From NCBI GenBank assembly GCA_964020155.1, contig OZ026546.1, forward strand, positions 5,886,400-5,950,399: a stretch of 64,000 bases of DNA. Reading direction: 5' to 3'. The notes under the pieces are model-generated. The model saw nothing but the letters and a program-made list of their open reading frames with translations. It was not told the DNA's origin and searched no databases. A program made the position numbers and the translations under genes. Below, piece after piece: positions 22,715 through 34,287 of the stretch. This DNA is from Chondrilla cf. caribensis (lineage: Eukaryota > Porifera > Demospongiae > Chondrillida > Chondrillidae). How positions within the stretch are numbered: the stretch's first letter is position 1; every line of letters starts with the position of its first letter.

Positions 22715-23862
22715 CTAGTTAAACTTCATCTTCATTTCAGCCACCTTGAAGGAGTACCAATATCCACCAGGTTTGGCACTGACCCATGTAACCCCTTTTG
22801 AATCCTTAACTCCTCCAGTCAAGTACTCACCATAGAGATTAGATTGGTGGCAGTTCTTGAACACACATTAACACTGAGGCAGTTGTTGTACCACCAAGCC
22901 CCTTTGAATGAGATGGCACAATTCTTCCCACTGCTGCTGTCATGATCTTGGTCGTAGGTACTGAACATCTGTCCACTGTGGTAGGAGAGCTTATCCCCGG
23001 CATTCCCGCTGTATCCCGACACGTACATTCTATAGTTAGTACTACTGTCTCCAACTACAAACTGGGAGTATTCAGCATAGTAAGAGTTACCTTCCCAGTC
23101 TCCTAACTCCACTCTCAGTTTAGTTCCAGGATAGCTGCTTGTCATGCAGTGGATGTTATCAAGTCCCATCCAGTGTTCTCCTCTAGCAACTCCGAATCCA
23201 TTGACGTATTCAGTCCAATTGCGATAGAATCCAACTGCTCCATTGAATCTTCTCTGGAAGACGGTCCAGTTTCCTCTCATGTCGCAATAAGCAGTGAAGG
23301 GTCCACACCCACAGTCCATGGTGTAGACTCCAGATCGCGAGCACACATGTTCGTGTACTTTTTCGCATCCACAGGGAAGGGTTGGGCAGGTGTCATAACT
23401 TTCAACGTGGCCTACAAGGTGTATAATACTGAATGTTGAAGTTTGCTATCAGGTACTGGTAGTAAGACTAAGTGATCAATGCCAATATGTCAGTGACTCA
23501 TAGTTCATAGTACCGTATGTCTTTGCAGTAGTTGATAACCTCCCTAACCAAATGAAGTTACATTATACTAGAAATGATATATTCATGTGTGCAGAATGGT
23601 CCAATATACCCAGCCTAGCCTATCTGTACAGTACATTACAGGACAGAACAGTATATTTCAATTCTTATTCTACAGTATCTACGTACATTAGAATATTCTG
23701 TAAATATACACCTGTGTATAGTGCTTGTTGCAAATCAACCACACACCACGTCATTTACCCACTGTACACACAGTTCTGGTACACTATTGTATGAAGTTAC
23801 TTACATTCTTGAAATGCTGCCACTGATATTATCCCAAGGAAAATAGTGACCTTAGAGAACAT
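22715..23862 (-). pseudogene. U10: FReD gene with internal duplication and frameshift
   Basis: Exons would be 23862..23805 and 23411..22715. Stem: CHVESYDTCPTLPCGCEKVHEHVC. The FReD is normal to WWYNNCLSVNV, then about 25 extra bases occur at 22838-22870: two variants of the same stretch (around GGCAGTTCTTGAAC and GGCAGTTGTTGTACC) stand side by side. This shifts the frame and ends translation at 22819, while the displaced C-terminus (ending KMKFN, stop 22715) is intact in another frame. It looks like a failed exchange between paralogues. Confidence 0.75.
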
Positions 23863-23948
23863 TGTTCTTTCTCTTGTTCTTCTCTGAACTTCCTCTCTTC
23901 CTGTCAGTATTCCTCTAGTGATAGCTGATCCTGCTGATTCACCCATCT

Positions 23949-24010
23949 CCTTATATAGCCAAAGTTGAGGATAACAATGATGTACGTATGTTCAGTTGTC
24001 ATGGTGGCAT
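23949..24010 (-). promoter_or_regulatory. U10 promoter, distal X-box lost
   Basis: TATATAAGG is present; the CRE-like region is ATGATGTACGTATG; GTTGTCATGGTGGC remains, and the second X-box-like motif is missing. Confidence 0.45.
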
Positions 24011-24405
24011 AGCAGTGTAAATTGAAAGTAAACTGTCACAGTGACAGGAATGTGTTATTCTAGTGGTTTGTTAATAGTTGTGTTCTGTAGAACAACACCT
24101 AACCTCAAGGATCACTATCTAACAAAACACAGTTATACAATATGCAGTATATTATTATATTATATACTGCATGTATATTAATTGCTTTTACAACTTGATA
24201 CTTAGTAACATATTATATATACATATATAGTATATATAAAATATGCTACTGAGTATCAAGGTGTAATGCACATATGAATGTGTATGTACTGCATGTGTAG
24301 ATGCAAGGATGTATGTACATGTATAGTGCACACAGGAATATATACACACACCAATACACACACGAATTACACACAGCAGAATTCTCAAATGATGTTTCCT
24401 TCTGG

Positions 24406-24660
24406 TTGAACTTCAGCTTCATGTCAGCAGACTTAAATGAGTAGTACCCTCCACTATGAGAATCCTTTTGGATCACTCACTCCTCCGGTTTAATATTCAC
24501 CCTTAAGATTAACATGATGGTAGCTTTTGTATCAGCAACCCCCTTTGAATGTAACTACACAATTCTCACTGCTACTGTCATGATTTTGGTCGTAGGTAGT
24601 GAACTGTGGTGGGTGAGCTGATCTCCGGCATTTCCACCGCATCCCGACACCATCAATATC
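24406..24660 (-). pseudogene. U11: decayed C-terminal FReD remnant
   Basis: Only the last third is recognisable: YYSFKSADMKLKFN at the end, a WW/CH-like region with an in-frame stop (TATCAGCAAC), and a damaged DQ(N)HDS site. It breaks off near the VSGYSG codons. No exon 1 is seen. A degenerate promoter-like stretch follows at about 24735-24800. This is the oldest-looking unit in the array. Confidence 0.75.
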
Positions 24661-25526
24661 TATTTCCTGTTTCCTCTCTACTCCCATGATAATTGCTGTA
24701 CCTTTGTGTATTTTCCTTTTAGAATACCCATCTTGGGATGAGAATGACCTGGATCATATTGCAATGGTATTATCACATTGCCATTGTGATATACCCAACT
24801 CATATCTGAAAATAGAATGTGCCATACTTCCATGTTATTCTGGTTGTTGTTCAGTAGTAAATGTGTGTTATAGAACAACTCACCTCAAGGATTTGTGTCT
24901 GTAGTGTATGTGCTGGTATGCACCTGGGTTGTTCCCTTTATACAACCTCTATAATTTCTCAGACCAGAATTTTGCTATACAATACATAGGTCTATGGTAT
25001 GTGGTGGTCATACAGGAGACCACTGTATGCTCTATTTGCTAAATTAATTATTATAGTAAATTGATAATTTACCATCTAAATTGATATTATAATGTAGGCA
25101 TCAACATTTAATTTGTGCAATAATTGAAACTGTCTGAATCAATGAATAATGCTGTTACCTTCACATTTAGCATACATATTGGGATATATGATTATAATAT
25201 TATTGTGAGTATACAAGTATCATGTACATATGTGTATCTACTGTATGTGTAGATGCACATACACTTAGTGCACATGAAAATACACACACAAAGAGTGTTT
25301 GTATAAGATAATTTTCAGATTTGATATTCTCCTATACCACAATAATACCGTTCACACAAGTTCACCTTAATGTTCAATAATAATACTATATAGGAGAACA
25401 TAACAAGCAATTTGCATGTGATGTACTAATTTATATATGTTTAGTACATGCATTGCACAGGCAAGCACATACCCAGCATGTTATTCTTTATCGATGTTCT
25501 CCAAATATATAGGTGAGAAATGCTTA
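24661..25526. other. Degenerate upstream region of U11 and 3' flank of U12
   Basis: A decayed promoter copy (ATATTGCAATGGTATTATC ... TTGCCATTGTGAT, about 24755-24790) without a TATA box, then a divergent distal block (to about 25200) and AT-rich flank. No gene seen. Confidence 0.4.
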
Positions 25527-26694
25527 TTAATAGAACTTCATCTTCATTTCAGCAGACTTGAAAGTGTAGTATATCCCTCCACCAGGTTTGGCATTATTCC
25601 AGGTGATACCTACTTGATCATTACTTCCTCTAGGCAAGTATGCACCATTTAGATTAGTGGTATGACACGCTTTGTACCACCAACCTCCTATGTTTCTAAC
25701 TGCACAGTTCCTCACACCATTACGGTCATGATCTTGGTCGTAGGTAGTAAACATCTGTCCACTGTGGTGTGTGAGCCGATTTCCAGCATTCCCGCTGTAT
25801 CCCGACACATTCATTCTATAGTTAGTGCTACTGTCTCCAACTACAAACTGGGAGTATTCAGCATAATAAGAGTTACCTTCCCAGTCTCCTAGCTCCACCC
25901 TCAGTTTGGTTCCAGGATAAGTGTCTGTCATGCAGTAGACATTGTCCAGTCCCATCCAGTATTCTCCATTGGGCTTTCCGAATCCATTGACGTATTCAGT
26001 CCAATTGCGATAGAATCCAACTGCTCCATTGAATCTTCTCTGGAAGACAGTCCAGTTTCCTCTCATGTCACAATAAGCAGTGAAGGGTCCACACCCACAG
26101 TCCATGGTGTAGACTCCAGAAAGTGAGCATACTTCCTGGTGCACTTGTTCACATCCACAGGGAAGGGTTGGGCAGGTATCTTGACTGTTAGCATAGCCTA
26201 CAAGGCATATATAACTGAATGTTAGAATTTGTTTTGTTTTAATGTATTAATTAAGCGTTCAATGTGCAGTAAATGTGTCAGTGTGAAGATTTGTATTTAG
26301 AAAATATTATTAAGTTAGTTTATAGTATAGTATAGTCTGGATGTGCTACCTAATTTAAAACCAATTAAAGTTACATTTTACTAGAAATGGTATATGCATG
26401 TGTGTAGAAAGATACAATATAACTAGACTAGCCCATCTGTACAGTACAGAACAGTACAGTGCAGTATATACTAGTCTTATAATTTTTACACTATGTACAT
26501 ACAGAATATTACATAAATATACACCTGTGGGTAAAGGACATGTGGTGTGTTTGTTGCAAATCATGCAACCACACACCACATGTCCTTTACCCACTGTACA
26601 CACAGTTCTGGTACACTATTGTACCAAGTTACTTACATTCTTGAAATGCTGCCACTGATATTATCCCAAAGAAAATAATGACCTTAGAGAACAT
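25527..26694 (-). CDS. U12: divergent secreted fibrinogen-related domain protein, two exons
   Basis: Exons: 26694..26637 and 26197..25527, 242 aa, intron 439 bp with a 24-bp-arm inverted repeat. The signal peptide is MFSKVIIFFGIISVAAFQE. Stem: [24 protein letters not shown]. The N-terminal half is standard, but the C-terminal third is the most divergent among intact genes: DHDRNGVRNCAVRNIGGWW, KACHTTNLNGAYLPRGSN, DQVGITWNNAKPGGGIYYTF, ending KMKFY. The truncated U27 shares the SN...ITWNNAKPGG...YYTFK form, so this is a separate C-terminal lineage. Confidence 0.83.
26527..26594. repeat. Inverted repeat in U12 intron (24-bp perfect arms)
   Basis: Arms 26527-26550 (GTGGGTAAAGGACATGTGGT...) and 26571-26594 are perfect reverse complements; the inner GTTGCA/TGCAAC also pair. 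In other units only the right-hand arm exists, and the left has TGTGTGTAGTG instead, so the left arm is an inverted copy. Confidence 0.8.
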
Positions 26695-26781
26695 TGTTCT
26701 TTCTCTTGTTCTTCTCTGAACGTCTTCTCTTCCTGTCAGTACTCCTCCAGTGACAGCTGATACTGCTAATTCACCCATCTC

Positions 26782-26855
26782 CTTATATAGCCAAAGTTGA
26801 GGATAAGAATGACGTATGTTGAGTTGCCATGGTAAATTTACATTGCCATAGTGAC
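26782..26855 (-). promoter_or_regulatory. U12 promoter
   Basis: TATATAAGG, TGACGTATG, GTTGCCATGGTAAA and ATTGCCATAGTGAC. Confidence 0.6.
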
Positions 26856-27320
26856 ATAGCAGCATAAACTGATAGTGTAAGATGCCAGGATTCATGTTAT
26901 TCCAGTGGTTGGTTAGTGGTTGTGTGTTGCAGAACAACAACTCACCTCAAGGATCAGTGTCTGTGAGTGTGAAAGTCTTCCTTGTGTGGTATAATAGTAC
27001 AGTTTGTCGTCCTTGTATGTATGCCATAATAAATGTTTGTAGCAGCTGGCACTTGTCCTAAACTAGCATATTGCTGTACAGCAGTTCCATGGTGTGTACA
27101 TAGCCATATTGAAAGTATTTTATACTCCATATCTCTACCGTAGGGTAATAGCACTATCATATAATATGCATTCATTTTGCAATAGATCATTGAAACTGTC
27201 TAATCAATGATTATCAATAATGTAATCAGATCCAGGTGTAACATACATATGTACCTATGTAAAAGTAGTACAGAGGAATGCACACACAAAGGTGTTAGCA
27301 CAATTCTCCAAATGATGTGC
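26856..27320. other. Spacer U12-U13
   Basis: Distal upstream block, then a shortened 3' flank. No gene seen. Confidence 0.45.
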
Positions 27321-28343
27321 CTAGTTAAACTTTAGCTTCATTTCAACCACCTTGAAGGAGTAGTGCCTTGTACCAGGTTTGGCATTGTACCATGAGAGTC
27401 CATCTGCGTTTTCAACTCCGCCAGTAAAGTATTCACCATTGACATTAACATTGTGGCATGCCCCGTACCACCAGCCCCCTCTGTTTGAGACTGCACAATT
27501 ACTCCTACTGTGACTGTCATGATCTTGGTCGTAGGTAGTGAACATCCGTCCACTGTGGTAGGAGAGCTGATTCCCAGCATTCCCGCTGTATCCCGACACT
27601 CATTCTATAGTTAGTACTACTGTCTCCAACTACGAACTGGGAGTATTCAGCATAGTAAGAGTTACCTTCCCAGTCTCCTAACTCCACCCTCAGTTTAGTT
27701 CCAGGAAAAATGTTTGTCATGCAGTGGATGTTGTCCAGTCCCATCCAGTATTCTCCTCTGGGGTTTCCAAATCCATTGACATAATTGTTCCAATTTCGAT
27801 AGAATCCAACTCCTCCATTGAATCTTCTCTGGAAGACGGTCCAGTTTCCTCTCATGTCACAATAAGCAGTGAAGGGTCCACACCCACAGTCCATGGTGTA
27901 GACTCCAGAGTAGGAACACACATCTCGATATACCTGTTCACATCCACAAGGTGATGATGTTTGTTGACATGTGTCATGATCGTGACCTTTAGCATTACCT
28001 GTGCAAATGATGGGGGTTGAAATGTTTGCATTTGAGCCCCTTTGCATATATGAACAGTGTCACACACTGTCCCTGTCACTGTGTACAGAGCACAGGTGTA
28101 TGCACGTGGATTTACACCAGGCCTAGGCCTAGTGAACAATACAGTACATATATTTTCATTTCGTATTCTAAAGTATGTACGTGTGCTAGACCATACTCTT
28201 CATTTCTGTGTGTAGTGTTTGTTGTGAATCAACCACATGCATGCCACGTGTCTATCATCAACTGTGCATGCTTCAAGTTACTTACATTCTTGAAATGCTG
28301 CCACTGATATTATCCCAAGGAAAATAGTGACCTTAGAGAACAT
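27321..28343 (-). pseudogene. U13: FReD gene with a two-base deletion
   Basis: Exons would be 28343..28286 and 27998..27321, 678 nt instead of 680. The stem CNAKGHDHDTCQQTSSPCGCEQVYRDVC and first FReD half are intact. At about 27597 ATGAGCGTGTCGGG of the relatives has become ATGAGTGTCGGG, so translation leaves the frame after YRMSV. The C-terminal half (DHDSHSRSNCAVSNRGGWW, GACHNVNVNGEYFTGG) is open in the other frame. Signal peptide, splice sites and promoter look functional. The lesion may be recent or an assembly error. Confidence 0.7.
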
Positions 28344-28430
28344 TGTTCTTTCTCTTGTTCTTCTCTGAACTTCCTCTCTTCCTGTCAGTATTCTCCTAAT
28401 GACAGTTGATTCTGTTTATTCACCCATCTC

Positions 28431-28508
28431 CTTATATAGCCATACGTAGTTGAGACTGAGAATGACGCATGTTGAGTTGCCATGGTAATTTTGCATTGCC
28501 ATGGTGAC
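28431..28508 (-). promoter_or_regulatory. U13 promoter
   Basis: TATATAAGG; TGACGCATG; GTTGCCATGGTAAT; ATTGCCATGGTGAC. Confidence 0.6.
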
Positions 28509-30216
28509 CTAACAGAATAAGCTGAAAGTGGAATATACCAGGATTCATGTTTTTCCAGTGGTTGGTTAGTGGTTGTGTGTTGTAGAACAACAACTGACCT
28601 CAAGAATCTGTGTCTGTGAGTGTGAAGGTCTTCCTTGTATGGTGGTTTGGGTTTCCCCCATTGTGTAAATGCAGTAACAGTTGTTCATACTACAGCAGGT
28701 ATTTTCCCAAACTGTAATGTTGCATGGTACGTATGTGGTGGTCACATTGGAAGCCAATTTATGTTCTATTTCCGTAGCATACATAAGAAAGTTACACTAT
28801 TATGCATTAATTGCACAGTCAACAGCCATTTTGTGTAATAGTTAAAATCATCTCATGGAATGGACAATGTTATCGCTCTCACCCTCTGCATGCATGTATT
28901 AGTTATACCCCACCTGTGCTGGGTACATGGGGATATACTTGAGTGTCAGGAAGCGATATACCGAGAGCGAAGCCCAAGATTATCGCTTCCTGACACTCAA
29001 GAATATCCCTATTTACCCAGTACAGGTGGGGTATAACAAATATGTATCCTGTCAGAATGTTAGTGTTATGAATGCAGACGAGAATTTTGTGAGGTAACTG
29101 AGTACCCATCAACTCTCTAATACCTAGCAAAAAGAGGTGTGGGGATATTAATGACAGCGATCGTTTCTCTAAGCTTACCAACTTAAAAGATGGGACAAAC
29201 TGATATGTGCCCAAAACGCCACCAAAAGAACCAAATGGGCTGAGTAAATATTATCCAGCTTAGCCCGAACCATGAAGACTTCAACCTGAATGACCAATTG
29301 ATTCATGTTATAATCATTCTCGATTCACTGCTCTTCTGAAACACGGCAGTCTAAATTTGTGCACTGATGTTGTGTTTCTTCAACTGAATTGATGTGGTCT
29401 TTAGCATTTGTGACATTGTGTATCAGTATTGCTGGAGTACTGATTGTCTAGTGTTAAGTGACAAGTGCAGCAATAATTGATTGCTTCCTTTCAATTAAGA
29501 AAACGGGGTATATCAGTAATGAGGTCAGAAATATATCCTGGTATTTGGAAGTTAAGTGACAATGTCACTAATCGAGATACATATTGGGATATATGTCACT
29601 GAGTGTCATGCAGAGTGTGATGTGCATATGTGTATGTGCTCTATTTATAAGTGCTGTGACTTAAAAACAGAATAGATATGAAGCCACTGCACTGTACTAT
29701 TTGATGTACTTAACTACGAATCTCCAATGATACATGATACCAAAATGCAATTTCTCTCAGATGCATAAAACTGACCCTCTTTGCACAAAGGGCACATACT
29801 AACTCCCTTGATTGCTGTTGTGATTACATAAAAATGTAATTCGGTAAATTCAATTGCATTATTTGTTTGTATATTATTGTTCTTGAATGTGATAATTGGT
29901 GATTAATGTGGTATTAATGAATGATGTTATTACTTTTACACACTACATACATGTGGAGATATACGTATATTATGTTATGAGTATCAAAGTATAATGTGCA
30001 AATGTGTATGTATTGTATGCATAGAGGCCAGTGCAAGTGTGTACATGTAGTACATACTTGGGAATGTGGGAATGCACACACAGGGTGATTAGCACATATT
30101 ATTTCCAAGTTGTGTACATAACATATGCATAGAGGCTGGTGCAAGTGTGTACAGGCAGTACATATGGGAATGCACACAGAGAGTGATTAACACATAATTC
30201 TAAACTACGTGCTCTT
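28509..30216. other. Spacer U13-U14 with insertions
   Basis: Distal upstream block to about 28890, then about 680 bp with no counterpart in other spacers (28899-29581, including the hairpin element), then the 3' flank of U14. That flank contains a tandem repeat: the stretch with TGCATAGAGGC..GTGCAAGTGTGTACA occurs twice (about 30018 and 30125). Confidence 0.5.
28902..29037. mobile_element. 136-bp foldback (hairpin) element
   Basis: Arms of about 57 bp (GTTATACCCCACCTGTGCTG... and its inverted partner) pair with about four mismatches around a short centre holding CCGAGAGCGAAGCCC. Typical layout of a foldback/MITE element. It may be one end of a larger 28.9-29.58 kb insertion. No ORF. Confidence 0.7.
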
Positions 30217-31343
30217 CTAGTTAAACTTCAGCTTCATTTCAACCACCTTGAAGGAGTAGTGCCATCCACCAGGTTTGGCTTCATACCAAGTAGCCCCTAT
30301 TACATCCTGAACTCCTCCAGTGACGTATTTTCCATTGAGATTAACATTGAAGCAGTTCTTGTACCACCAAGCCCCTCTGTATATGACAGCACAATTCCCC
30401 CCACCTCTGTCATGATCTTGGTCATAGGTAGTAAACATCCGTCCACTGTGGTAGGAGAGCTAATCTCCGACATTCCCACTGTATCCCGACACACTCATTC
30501 TATAGTTAGTACTACTGTCTCTGACTACAAACTGAGAGTATTCAGCATAGTAAGAGTTCCCTTCCCAGTCTCCTAACTCCACTCTCAGTTTGGTTCCAGG
30601 GTAAGTGTTTGTCATGCAGTGGATGTTGTGGAGTCCCATCCAGTGTTCTCCACTGGGGTTTCCAAATCCATTGACATAATTATTCCAATTATGTTAGGAT
30701 TCAACTGCTCCATTGAATCTTCTCTGGAAGACGGTCCAGTTTCCTCTCATGTCACAATAAGCAGTGAAGGGTCCACACCCACAGTCCATGGTGTAGACTC
30801 CAGAGTGGGAACACACATCTCGATAAACCTGTTCACATCCACAAGGTGGTGATGTTTGTTGACATGTGTCATGATCGTGACCATTAGCATAACCTACAAG
30901 GTGTAGAAGTCAGATTGGATATTCTGTGTTTAGGTTGCAGTTAATGTGCCAGTGAGAAGAAATTGTTTTTAGAGAATACTAAGTTACTCCTAGCTTATAG
31001 TATGGCTGGTAATTGAAGTACTTGATTGCCTCGTGAGCCAATAAATTTTGAAGTTATGTACATTTTACTAGAAATAGTACATGTAGAAATGTTGAGCGAT
31101 ACAATATACTGGGCTTAGACCACCTGTACAGTATAGTACAGTGTATTTCAATTTTTATTTTACAGAATTCATGTTGGAATATTTGTAAATATGTACCTGT
31201 GTGTGTAGTGTTTGCTGCAAATCAAACATTTATCACATGTATGTACATCATCCACTGTGCACAGCCCAAGTACCAAGTTACTTACATCCTTGAAATGCTG
31301 CCACTGATATTATCCAAAGGAAAATAGTGACCTTAGAAAACAT
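30217..31343 (-). pseudogene. U14: FReD gene with two nonsense codons
   Basis: Exons would be 31343..31286 and 30893..30217; the total length stays a multiple of three. In-frame stops: TAA at 30694-30696 (replacing the Arg-type codon region of FYRNW, now S-stop-HNW) and TAG at 30460-30462 (Gln of GDQLSYH). Stem: CYANGHDHDTCQQTSPPCGCEQVYRDVC. Patch: DHDRGGGNCAVIYRGAWWY, KNCFNVNLNGKYVTGG. The signal peptide ends FQG instead of FQE. Two independent stops make this a convincing pseudogene. Confidence 0.85.
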
Positions 31344-31430
31344 TGTTCTTTCTCTTGTTCTTCTCTGAACGTCCTCTCTTCCTGTCAGTATTCCTCCAGT
31401 GATATCTAATTCTGCTAATTCACTCATCAC

Positions 31431-31504
31431 CTTATATAGCTGAAGTTGGGGATAATAGTGATGTTTGTTGAATTGTCATGGTAATTTTACATTGCCATGG
31501 TGAC
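31431..31504 (-). promoter_or_regulatory. U14 promoter
   Basis: TATATAAGG; altered CRE-like site (AGTGATGTTTG); ATTGTCATGGTAAT and ATTGCCATGGTGAC. Confidence 0.5.
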
Positions 31505-33031
31505 ATAACAACATAACCTGAAAGTAGAATATGCCAGGATTCATGTTATTCCAGTGGTTGGTTGGTGGTTGTGTGTTGTAGAACATCAACTCACCTCGAG
31601 GATTCGTGTCTGTGAGTGTGAATGTCTTCTTAGTGTTGTGGTATGGGTTTCCCCCCAGTGTGCATATGCTGTAATGGTTGTTTGTACTACAGCTAGTATT
31701 TGTCCCCGAACTGGCATGCTGCTATGGTATGTGGTGGTCCCATTGGAAGCCATTTTATGTTCTATTCCTATAATATAAATGGGAAAGTTACACTAGACTA
31801 AGTATGCATTACACGGTCAACAGCTGTTTTGTGTAATAGTTGAAATTATATTGAAGGGAATGGACCATGTTATCACTCTCAGCCTCTGCATATATGTGAG
31901 CGTCTCTGACAAAAGGGTCCACTTGGTGAAAAGTATAAACTGTGGTTATGGCGACAAAATACCTATTAGGCTTCGAAATAACATTTTTTTGTTTATTGTG
32001 AAAATCGACTCTGAATCATTAGTAGAATGTTCTCTGAAAGCGAAATTTTCATACGACTACTACATCTTGAGATACGCTACTGAATCCAGCTCTCGGAAAT
32101 ACGCCATTTTGTTATACAGAGTTCAACGGAATCTTCGCGCGTATGAAAGAAGTATACGTAGTGCGGGTGATTTCAGCTTTCTTCTTTGAAAACTTGCAAG
32201 GCTATCTGAAGTTAAGGGTAACTAATCGATGATTGCTAATTCTCTGCAGAAATCACAAACCGTCCTCCATTACCCTTCTTTACAAGTTCGCGTATTCGTG
32301 ACGTCATGAATATACGGACTGAAATAAATGGACCAGAAGTGACTCGTTCTCAAGTTATGATGTAGACAGGGGTGTTGGTGAAACGATCCATAATTCGTGA
32401 ACGGAGTACATATTTGAGCGCTTCCAACGGAAACAGGTTCCCATGTGACGTAGCTATCGAATGATGTCAGAAAACGTGTTTAGAAATTTTTCACCAAGTG
32501 GACCCTTTTGTCAGAGACGCTCCCATATTATTGGGATAATTATTATACTATATGTCACTGAGTATCATGCAGGGTGTGATGTGCACATGTGTATATGCTC
32601 TATTCTCAAGTGCTGTACCTTGAGAATGGAAACAGATATGAAGCCACTGCTTGTACTATCTCAAAGATTTCATGTGATACCAAAAACACAATTTCTGTCA
32701 GATGTGCAAAAATGACACTTTTGCATGGACGGCAATACATGATCTCATTAATCGCTGTAATTCGGTAAATTCCATTGCATTATTTGATTGTATAATATTT
32801 TTCTTGGGAGTGATAATTGGTGATTAATGTGGAATCACTGAATGATGATATTACTTTCACACACTGCACACATGTAGAGGAATATATATTGAGTATCTAA
32901 GTATAATACGCATATGTGTATGTATTATAATATTATATTATATGTGTGGATCAAATATGTATAATGCAGTATATATGGGAATGCACACATGTAGAGAGTG
33001 ATTAACACATATTTCCAAATTATATGCTCTT
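31505..33031. other. Spacer U14-U15 with a TIR element
   Basis: Distal upstream block, an inserted element (31898-32522), then the 3' flank of U15, which resembles the U16 flank closely. No supported host gene. Confidence 0.5.
31898..32522. mobile_element. 625-bp non-autonomous DNA transposon with perfect 35-bp TIRs
   Basis: The first and last 35 bases are perfect inverted repeats (outer end GAGCGTCTCTGACAAAAGGG, inner end TTGGTGAAAA). The element interrupts a spacer that is continuous elsewhere (CTCTGCATACATATTGGG). An AT-rich duplication may flank it, but its exact length is unclear. Base composition is less AT/TG-repetitive than the array. The ORF across the left end (to 32189) has no transposase motif. 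Confidence 0.85.
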
Positions 33032-34126
33032 CTAATTAAACTTCAGCTTCATTTCAGCCACCTTGAAAGAGTACCAATCTCCACCAGGAATGGCTTTATA
33101 CCATGCAACCCCTTTTGTATCCTGAACTCCTCCAATCAAGTGCTTTCCATTGAGATTAACCTTGTGGCAGCCGTTGTACCACCAACCCCCTCTGTATGAG
33201 ATTGCACAATTCTCACTTCTGCTGTCATGATCTTGGTCGTAGGTACTGAACATCTGTCCATTGTGGTAGGTGAGCTGATCCCCAGCATTCCCGCTGTATC
33301 CCGACACGTTCATTCTATAGTTAGTACTACTGTGTCCAACTACGAACTGGGAGTATTCAGCATAGTAAGTGTTACCTTCCCAGTCTCCTAACTCCACCCT
33401 GAGCTTGGTTCCAGGAAAAATGTTTGTCATGCAGTGGATGAGGTGGAGTCCCATCCAGTATTCTCCTCTGGGGTTTCCAAATCCTCTAACGTAGCTGTTC
33501 CAATTCCGATAGAATTCAACTCCTCCATTGAATCTTCTCTGGAAGACGGTCCAGTTTCCTCTCATGTCGCAATAAGCATTGAAGAGTCCACACCCACAGT
33601 CCATGGTGTAGACTCCAGAGTGGTAACACACGTCTCGATGTACCTGTTCACATCCACAAGGTGGTGATGTTTGTTGACATGTGTCCTGATCATGACCTTT
33701 GGCATAACCTACAAGGTGTAGAAGATTGAATATTCTGTGTTTAATTTGCATGTAATGTCTCTGTGAGAAGAAATTGTTTTTAGAGAATATCTAGTTACTC
33801 CTAGTTTATAGTATGACTGGTATTTGCAGTACTTGATTGCCTCATACGCCAATAAATTTTAAATAAAGTTATGTGCTTTTTTTCTAGATATAGTATATTA
33901 TGTATATTGAATGATACACTATTCCAGGCTTAGACCACCTGTACAGTACAGTACAGTGTATTTCAATTCCTATTGTACAGAATTCTTGTTTTAGAATACT
34001 ATACATGGGTATAGTGTTTGCTGCAAATCGAACACTTATTGCATGTATGCATGTACCAAGTTACTTACATTCTTGAAATGCTGCCACTGATATTATCCCA
34101 AGGAAAATAGTGACCTTAGAGAACAT
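33032..34126 (-). CDS. U15: secreted fibrinogen-related domain protein, two exons
   Basis: Exons: 34126..34069 and 33708..33032, 244 aa, intron 360 bp. Stem: CYAKGHDQDTCQQTSPPCGCEQVHRDVC. It differs from the consensus at several core positions: NSYVRGFGNPRGEYWMGLHL (HL for DN), EGNTYYAEY, VGHSSTN (Asp to His). Patch: DHDSRSENCAISYRGGWW, NGCHKVNLNGKHLIGG; ending GDWYSFKVAEMKLKFN. Cysteines and calcium-site residues are kept, so it is called intact. Confidence 0.84.
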
Positions 34127-34213
34127 TGTTCTTTCTCTTGTTCTTCTCTGAACTTCCTCTCTTCCTGACAGTATTCCTCTAGTAACAGCTGATTCTGCTA
34201 ATTCACCCATCCC

Positions 34214-34287
34214 CTTATATAGCTGAATTTGGGGATAATAGTGATGTTTATTGAGTTGCCGTGGTAATTTCACATTGTCATGGTGAC
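34214..34287 (-). promoter_or_regulatory. U15 promoter
   Basis: TATATAAGG; altered CRE-like AGTGATGTTTA; GTTGCCGTGGTAAT; ATTGTCATGGTGAC. Confidence 0.55.

Noticed and set aside
31851..32189. 112-codon ORF as a transposase
   Set aside because: It starts outside the element, crosses the left inverted repeat and has no catalytic DDE/D or zinc-finger pattern.
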